Assembly: GCA_018907035.1 (NCBI GenBank)
Contig: JACCIC010000096.1
Location: 1,303,501-1,367,500 of the forward strand
Length of the DNA stretch: 64,000 nucleotides
From: Sycobia sp. Sy_11
Lineage: Eukaryota; Arthropoda; Insecta; Hymenoptera; Epichrysomallidae
Direction of reading: 5' to 3'
Shown: positions 58,752-64,000 of the stretch, in pieces
How the letters are laid out: every line of letters starts with the position of its first letter
How positions within the stretch are numbered: the first letter of the stretch is position 1
Program-made: the position numbers and the translations under genes
Notes under the pieces: generated by a model
Seen by the model: only the letters and a program-made list of their open reading frames with translations
Database searches by the model: none
Told to the model about the DNA's origin: nothing

Positions 58752-59632
58752 TTGATATAATTATAAATTACTTCATTATTCACAATCACATTCTGACCAT
58801 ACATCTTCTTTACGCATAATTATTGTTATTATCGTTCTTAGCCTTTGTCTAGAAATAATAATGTTTTACATTTTCAAGTTTTAGTGATTTAATTGATCCA
58901 GATTTAAAGAACTGCTTTTGCTATTCTCATGAGGTTCGTAATATATTAAAGAAAGCTCAGGAAAAAAATGTATCAAAAGATATTATTATTGTAACCTTAT
59001 GTACAGCTTCGAGGTTGGTAATACTTCATTATATAGGATTTTAAAACAGAGAACGTAGTTCAAAATTTGAAAATCGATATACTTGAATTTTTCAGATTTT
59101 TACTTTCAACAGGTATTATATTTTCTTATATATTTATTGACGAAGCAGGTCAGGCTATGGAACCCGAATGTTTAATACCTTTTAGTATAGCTAATAGAGA
59201 AAATGGTCATGTAATTTTAGCAGGTGATCCTAAACAGTTGGGACCTGTTATAAAATCAAAGTACGCCATACCTATTCTAGGTAAATAACACAAGATATTG
59301 CTATTTTATTTTGATGCTTATATATAATTGATTTTGACTAATTGCAAAATTTTATTAGGCCAATCTATGTTAGAACGACTAATAGAATTAGAGCCATATA
59401 AACAAAATAGCAAGCAGAAATTCAATCCGCTATATATAACACAATTAAGAAGGAATTATAGAAGTCACGCTACAATAATTCATACTTCTAATAAACTGTA
59501 TTACGATAACCAATTAATATCTTGTATCGATCAAAAACAAATTTCACCTATTAATGAAAAATTTTCTTCTAATTTTCCAATTATATTTCATGCTGTAAAT
59601 GGTAACGAAGAAAAAATTGAACAATCTAACAG
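48002..59632 (+). CDS. MOV10/Armitage-type RNA helicase, seven exons, 3' end not found
   Basis: Exons 48002-48444, 55639-55809, 55892-56048, 58485-58618, 58885-59013, 59096-59280 and 59359-59632 all have GT donors and AG acceptors and join in phase to 497 codons without a stop. Motifs in order: GPPGTGKT (Walker A), [11 protein letters not shown] (Ia), [13 protein letters not shown] (Walker B), GDPKQLGP (III) and LRRNYRSH. These define the Upf1-like SF1 helicases, and DEAGxxxEPE points to the MOV10/Armitage branch. That family acts in RNA silencing and restriction of retroelements. The N-terminus is short: an in-frame stop precedes the ATG at 48002, so upstream exons may be missing or unseen. 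Motifs V and VI are not found up to 64000. Intron 1 (7.2 kb) and intron 3 (2.4 kb) are filled with transposons. Confidence 0.85.
48560..49240 (-). mobile_element. degenerate mariner relic in helicase intron 1
   Basis: The - strand reads [17 protein letters not shown] (first catalytic block, Asp kept) within 48881-49078, and farther left [19 protein letters not shown] (second block, about 48650-48700). Frames are broken, and no terminal repeats were recognised. The limits are approximate. Confidence 0.5.
49903..52585 (-). mobile_element. TTAA-flanked DNA transposon with Mutator-like transposase
   Basis: Perfect 17-base terminal inverted repeats, GGGGGCATCTCTAGTCT at 49903-49919 and its complement at 52569-52585, are bounded on both sides by TTAA (49899-49902, 52586-52589). 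The 2.68 kb element carries one transposase gene on the - strand. A TTAA target duplication is typical of the Kolobok and piggyBac superfamilies and not of classical Mutator elements (8-11 bases). The transposase is not piggyBac-like, so a Kolobok-type assignment is my best guess. The element split the right arm of the foldback element, so it is younger. Confidence 0.75.
50456..52244 (-). pseudogene. Mutator-like transposase of the TTAA element
   Basis: On the - strand the reading runs from ATG 52244 to TAA 50456, about 595 codons. Landmarks: [20 protein letters not shown] and [14 protein letters not shown], then [25 protein letters not shown] (acidic DGD), [15 protein letters not shown] and [19 protein letters not shown]. 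These match a widespread arthropod family described in domain databases as Mutator-like transposase. Lesions include a frameshift near the start, stops after YAIVNHI (about 51750) and after LDVIV (about 51556), and a frameshift in a T run near 51120-51143. It is inactive, but every conserved block remains. Confidence 0.7.
53569..53876 (+). mobile_element. internally deleted mariner (MITE) of the 54162 family
   Basis: It is 308 bases, flanked by TA (53567-53568 and 53877-53878). Its first ~80 and last ~215 bases are almost identical to those of the full mariner downstream. The join is ...CATAATCAAA|CCATTCCTAC.... Both terminal repeats are intact, so it could be mobilised by a working transposase of the family. 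Confidence 0.9.
54162..55448 (+). mobile_element. mariner transposon, full length with TA duplication
   Basis: It is 1287 bases between TA dinucleotides (54160-54161, 55449-55450). Terminal repeats of about 30 bases match with three or so differences; GTGAATAAGTCTTTCCCGTT is shared exactly. It holds a transposase with one stop and one frameshift. It lies in helicase intron 1 on the sense strand. Confidence 0.92.
54334..55370 (+). pseudogene. mariner transposase, one stop and one frameshift
   Basis: The start is ATG 54334 ([20 protein letters not shown]). The HTH region includes [20 protein letters not shown]. The DD34D catalytic residues are all present: [23 protein letters not shown] and [12 protein letters not shown]. 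It ends [18 protein letters not shown], the usual mariner terminus. The length of about 345 codons is normal. A TAG at 54430-54432 and a one-base deletion at about 54664 break it. The transposase would cut and paste DNA at TA sites. Confidence 0.9.
55639..55809 (+). CDS. helicase exon 2
   Basis: The acceptor is TTTTAATAG and the donor GTGAGT. It encodes [20 protein letters not shown] and ends SNIAYK, completing the split Arg codon of exon 1. This is the stretch just before the first helicase motif. Confidence 0.8.
55892..56048 (+). CDS. helicase exon 3 (Walker A)
   Basis: The acceptor is GATTTCAG and the donor CAG|GTAACG. It encodes [15 protein letters not shown] (Q motif region) and [18 protein letters not shown], the ATP-binding P-loop. 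Confidence 0.9.
56637..57560 (+). mobile_element. decayed mariner in helicase intron 3
   Basis: The ends are inverted: CGAGGGGGGATCCAAAAG at 56637 and the complement of CGAGGGGAGATCCAAAAAAC ending at 57560. Broken transposase is visible: [24 protein letters not shown] sequence near 56905-56960, a [13 protein letters not shown] block near 57175-57205, and [20 protein letters not shown] with FKKYFE and WKHSLQKS near 57315-57450. It is a third mariner family in the window, with several stops. Confidence 0.7.
58080..58283 (+). mobile_element. tRNA-derived SINE, copy 2
   Basis: It begins GAGGCCTACGATGGCTCGAT, with an A box (TGGCTCGATCG, 58091-58101), a B box (GAGTTCAAATCC, 58133-58144), the same body as copy 1 (ACCTCCGTCGCTGATTAGCA, GCGACGTTAAA) and a poly(A) tail. 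It is flanked by the 13-base direct repeat AACTCATGAAAAT at 58067-58079 and 58284-58296. It lies in helicase intron 3, sense orientation. Confidence 0.9.
58485..58618 (+). CDS. helicase exon 4 (motif Ia)
   Basis: The acceptor is CATTTAG and the donor TG|GTAACA. It encodes [20 protein letters not shown] and [14 protein letters not shown], the Ia motif and following segment. Confidence 0.85.
58673..58750. repeat. (TA)n(GA)n microsatellite in helicase intron 4
   Basis: (TA)n at about 58673-58719 runs directly into (GA)n to about 58750. Confidence 0.95.
58885..59013 (+). CDS. helicase exon 5
   Basis: The acceptor is AGTTTTAG and the donor GTTGGT. It encodes [20 protein letters not shown] and [11 protein letters not shown], the strand leading to Walker B (motif Ic region). 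Confidence 0.8.
59096..59280 (+). CDS. helicase exon 6 (Walker B and motif III)
   Basis: The acceptor is TTTTTCAG and the donor CTAG|GTAAAT. It encodes [17 protein letters not shown] and [19 protein letters not shown], the Mg-ATP and coupling motifs. Confidence 0.9.
59359..59632 (+). CDS. helicase exon 7 (RecA2 start)
   Basis: The acceptor is TTTATTAG and the donor AG|GTAATT. It encodes [37 protein letters not shown] and [15 protein letters not shown], the beginning of the second RecA domain. The donor shows that at least one more exon followed. Confidence 0.85.
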
Positions 59633-61290
59633 GTAATTTTTCTTTTTAAAATTAGAGATTGATAGTAATAAAATATTGAATGTTATTGAATAGGTGATTG
59701 AATTGATATGTAGTTAGTTTATTTTTTAATGTTAACATGAGACTCGTTTTGCAATTTTAGTAAAACATCAATTTTAAAATTGACACTATCCAAAAATCTA
59801 GTAGAGTATGCTTAGATAACGCTTTTAACATTTTTTTCGTGCATGCACACGTGTGTGTTAAATTAAATTGAAGAATAGTATAAATTTTTTTTTCTTCATT
59901 ATATGTTTCCTTATAACTCTTACCTACAGAACTTGATAGTTAAAACATTTCGAATATGCTTAGATCACCCGATTATAATAACCAGTATGATAACGATGTA
60001 TCTTACCACAGAAAGCTCCATAACTACTATTAGTTAGCATATTGGAGTGTAGCTGATATTAGAGTACGTTATAGTACAACTGAGGTTATCACTGCAGAAA
60101 TAAAATATATCTAGATTATTCTGGCTCTCCTCCTTTAAACATTAAGCTCATAGGTGTTTATGTTATATTTATTGCTTTAAGGGCAGCATTTAAAAAATGT
60201 TTTTCGTACGATAAATATACATCTAACGTGATACCAAGATACCTGATTTTACTAATGTTAGACTTTTCTATTTTATATGGGTAGCATAAATTCTCATTTT
60301 TGTTTAACAAATAAGTAACAACTTTCTCTTTTTTCCTCTTTTACCAATTTAAAATCGCGCTTTTTAAACTAATTAGTGTACATAGCTGTAATGCTTCTTT
60401 CAATACTATATAATTTTGTTCATACTGATGATTCGTTGTGCTACAACTTAAGTATCCTCTGAAATAGCCAGAAATATTTCGATTCTGGAGAGCGCAAGTT
60501 TTTAAAATTCAATAACATTGTTGAGTAAACAGTATTTTGCGAACGACAATGCTCGATTTATACGTACTACTGATTATTGAATCTAAATATGTACTTTGAA
60601 TATACTATACTTATTAAAAATACGAAATGAGTACCATTCTCTCAATGGATCATTATATTGTTTAAATATACTTGTAGTGATAGACGAAATCATTACGTTA
60701 ACTATGTACTCGGGAAAAACCTTCTAGTGGATAGAACTTCTTGATAAATGTCCTACTAACATTGAACTTTGACTCTGAAATGAGTGATATAAGTAATAAA
60801 CGATGTTAAAAAACGATAAGAAATAACGACTGTTTCAATATTTTAATATTTTTACGTAAGAGTTACATAAATGAGAGATACCATGTTTGCATAGGCCAAT
60901 AGGAGACGACAATTTTACCATTCCATATACTCTCAGTAATGTTTATTAAAAGTATAAGCATGCATGTTAATACTACGCAGACATAGAAGGAAAATTTTTG
61001 CTAAAGTTTCATTTAGACAACAAGTATTTACGATTTAGTGCTGGACATTACTATTTATATTATGTATTCTGTACATCCAACCACTACTGAAAGATTATCT
61101 AAAAATCCATATAATATATGTCTTCTCTATCTTGGTGGAGAAGAAAACATATATTCAATTAACAGATGGTTTTTACTATGTAAAGGACTAGTGCCGGATT
61201 AAGTTCTATTCAAATTTAAAGAACATAAAAAATAAAAAAAAAACTCACTATGCATATTTCAGTGCGTTCAGTGTCTGTTAGTTTTAAGCG
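59633..61290. other. AT-rich DNA after helicase exon 7, no further exon recognised
   Basis: I looked for the remaining helicase motifs (a GTVxxFQGQE-like block and an N-V-A-x-T-R-A block) in all forward frames and saw none. The sequence is AT-rich and unremarkable. It is presumably intron, or the gene ends degenerate here. Confidence 0.55.
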
Positions 61291-61299
61291 TCTTAAGGC

Positions 61300-61560
61300 A
61301 TGGCAACATTACCACAACCGCCTTATTCATTTGATATATCACCCTGCAACTCTTTCCTATTGTCCCATTTGAAAAAATTCATCAAAAGTCGATATTTTAA
61401 CTCCGTTCAAGACATCCAAGAATCTATGACGAGAGTACTCGGAGAGATCCACAACAAGTGTTCCAGAATTGTTACGAAAACTGAAAAACTCGCTAGAATA
61501 AGTGTATAGATGCGGGAGGGAACTACTTTGAAGGGGATCATAGAGATGTACCTTATTTTT
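61300..61560 (+). pseudogene. mariner transposase C-terminal relic
   Basis: The reading TLPQPPYSFDISPCNSFLLS followed by LKKFIKSRYFNSVQDIQESM matches the third catalytic block and C-terminus of mariner transposases, with the Asp kept (FDISP). It then decays; GGNYFEGDHRDV-like sequence follows in another frame. No terminal repeats were identified. Confidence 0.6.
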
Positions 61561-62795
61561 TAAATATACTCGATTTTTTAATTTTGCCGTATTACGTAAT
61601 TGTCTGACCTCATATATATAATGGTAGTAATAAACGTTCCTTGGGTTTTCTATGGTCACAAGATTAACTCAGTTTCTCAGCTCTGTACAAATTTTTATGA
61701 AAATCTAATTGATATTATAATGGGCTTGAACAATTTAGATTTACTAAGGTGAATATTTTCTTTTGAATATAATAAATAAAATTTTTTACTCGAAAAGAAA
61801 AAAAAAACTTTATATATTGCTATTTCATATTTGAGAATAGATAACTATACTAGAAATAATACATATTATACTATCAGTCTTCTGAAATACTTTATCAGAG
61901 TTCCAAAAAAGGATTTTGCGTAAATATTGATATATATTTCATGGAAATTACTAGTTTCTACTGTAACATATAAATGTTAGATACGAAATTTCATTTTTAT
62001 ACAATGATCAATCTCCATAATCTATTAAAATACTGATGCCAGCACTGGAAAAAAGGGAAAAAAAGCAAAATGCATTATGTTCATTGTTCATACTCGAATC
62101 GTTGATTATTACATGCACTAATTCATGAACGGCTCCACATAAATCGACATACGTGCTTAAAGAGATTTCCCAAATATTCATCTCTGTAATAAAAAGATGT
62201 TGTTTGCTTGGTTCACACGTATTGTATATAACACTTATCAATTATTGTAGTAGCTATTCGATCTCATTGGCTACATATCAAAGAGATTTGATAAAAATGA
62301 CCTATAATAACTTATAAAACGAAAGAGGGATATATATTTTTTTACTCTCATCGTAGTTGTGGATTACTTATGTTGAATTTGTAGAGTACTTTATACTGGT
62401 GATCTGGAAAACTTATGGATGACACCAGATGACACATAATGTTTGAGGCCACTGAGAACTGCACCCGATGCGTCAAGCTTGCCGTCGAGCATTTCCCTCT
62501 CCCCTTCCTTTTCAAAATTTTATGGGAGCCGCGCGGCGAGTGCTTTCTAGCTTGGGCTACGACAAAGAAGGTGTAACATGAAAGAAAGCGCGATCTCATA
62601 AGAAGAGGGAAAGATAAGAAAATAGTAGCATCGAGGAGAAACGGAAAAAAGAGCAGGAAAAGGTGAAAGAGAAATGAGATTAGAAAGAAAGTGAGAGGCA
62701 GTGGAGAAGTAGTAAGGAAATAGATAATAGAGAGAGAGAGAGCGAGAGAGAGAGAGAAGGTGCGAAGCAGGCAGCAGAAAGAAAAACGGCAGCAT

Positions 62796-62831
<36 letters not shown>

Positions 62832-64000
62832 AGAGATAGAAGCAGAGCGAGAAGGGGAAGAATAAGGAGACAGATTAGCAGAGTAGGAAGACGACGACAA
62901 CCTCCCGGGTGCTGGACCATTCATTCCATTCACGGACCCGTCGCCAACCCCCCCCCCCCCTCCCCAACTGAGCAGAGAGTTAAGTGAGCCATAACATTCT
63001 TGAAGCAACGATAAGTTTCTGCTATACTTTTTTTCAAATCAAAATAGTGTAATAGGGTATGTCGAAACGATTTATCACGATTCATTTTTCACTGATCAAA
63101 AAATTATAATATTTACACAAATGATAGCGCTTGTTAGCTGAATTTTATTGGTAAAAGACAAAACTAAAAAATAAGTACTATATCCAACACATTTGACTTT
63201 TCATCCTAATTTTATCACCATCTAATCGTGAAGGTCGAAAACTAAGTTAGCCTCATAATCAAAAGCAAATATAATTATGTATGAGAAAAAATTAAAAATA
63301 AACTAAATATCAAATAATATACAATACACGCATATAAAGAACACATAGTAATATTTTATAATATACTGAATAGAAAATGATAACGTTTAAACAATTTCGA
63401 AAATCGGTGACACTCGCATGCCAGACTGACTGCATTATCAACTGAACACAAAGGTCAACTTTACTACGTTTCCAGGCGAATCGTAGCTCCGACGGCTCAG
63501 ACTTACGCTGCAATGTCGCATATTTGCCGACCTCGCTCTTATCCCTTTTCAGCACAGATACTTAAAAAAAACCCCGCTCTAGTTCCTCTTCAAAATCATC
63601 TTTGGGAGGGCTCAATACTCAATTTAAAAGCGTTATACGGCGCCACATTTGCACCGAGAGTTTGCGCAATGTCTAAATTACCTTTCCTGGTATATTTACT
63701 ACCTGTAGCCAGCAACGTGTATACCTCTCTTTAAGACAAGAAGTGCATTTATCTTCCTGGTTTTCCTTATTCTTTTAAAAATCCATCAAGAGGAGACTCC
63801 TAGTTCTTTTTTTTTAATCAGCACGTAGCGCTAATACTGTGAACAGTAATGAATATTTTATTTGTTACTATGGTCTTGATATTTATATACTTGCCTACTA
63901 GTAATTTGGGGCTGCCATAAAATCATAGTTAACAGTCACTAAATATAAATAAGAAAATATTCACTTGAATTATAGAGGAACTTAACAAAATGAAAAAACT
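61561..64000. other. AT-rich DNA with a GA-rich block, no gene seen
   Basis: 61561-62340 shows nothing recognisable. 62580-62880 is purine-rich on the + strand with (GA)n tracts (about 62727-62757 and 62797-62826), followed by a C14-like run near 62950. 63000-64000 again is AT-rich with one short ORF (63513-63734) that I cannot assign. The GA-rich block could be a promoter-type region of a gene outside the window, but nothing proves this. Confidence 0.5.

Noticed and set aside
62547..63008. - strand Ser/Leu-rich ORF
   Set aside because: It is the complement of a (GA)n-rich block; low complexity explains it.

Overview
The window is insect nuclear DNA, most likely from an ant or another hymenopteran. 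The background is very AT-rich and full of (TA)n, (GA)n and (GT)n microsatellites. GC-rich Ty3/Gypsy elements, several mariner families, a tRNA-derived SINE and one spliced host gene sit in it. I see no bacterial gene, operon or CRISPR array. The species call is inference from composition and element types, not from a diagnostic gene.

Layout. 1-9550: a GC-rich Gypsy element (G1) on the + strand whose 5' LTR lies outside the window. Its gag, protease, RT, RNase H and integrase are all recognisable but broken by frameshifts and two in-frame stops. It also has an extra 3' ORF (6429-8072) with zinc-knuckle-like motifs. 9551-16180: AT-rich repeats. 16427-26914: a second Gypsy element of the same lineage (G2) with both LTRs, a primer-binding site matching tRNA-Lys and a 2.3 kb AT-rich leader. 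Its gag-pol is dead, while its LTRs differ by only about 1% in substitutions. 27-35.6 kb: no host gene seen, but a dense set of dispersed repeats, including an approximately 0.8 kb module present twice with eight diverged ~60-bp tandem units each. 35.7-42.6 kb: a 6.9 kb region bounded by long inverted repeats. It holds a smaller inverted-repeat element, a relic of a non-LTR retrotransposon and the C-terminal part of a Mutator-like transposase. 42.8-43.5 kb: mariner relic. 43.7-47 kb: a decayed Gypsy element (G3) on the - strand.

48002-59632 (+): seven exons of a MOV10/Armitage-type SF1 RNA helicase. The exons join in consistent phase and carry the Walker A, Walker B (DEAG) and GDPKQLGP motifs. 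The helicase C-terminus is not found before the end of the window. Its introns are packed with transposons: intron 1 holds a mariner relic, a foldback element interrupted by a TTAA-flanked transposon with a Mutator-like transposase, a mariner and an internally deleted sibling of it; intron 3 holds another mariner and a SINE. The tail to 64000 shows only a mariner relic and GA-rich sequence.

How the parts relate. Almost all protein-coding signal is selfish DNA. The only host gene belongs to a family that in flies and mammals acts in RNA silencing of retrotransposons (established knowledge for the family; function of this copy is inference). The most novel-looking items are the G1 3' ORF with a possible splice acceptor at its start, the shared non-canonical Gag knuckle with Val in place of His, and the TTAA-flanked Mutator-like transposon nested inside a foldback element.
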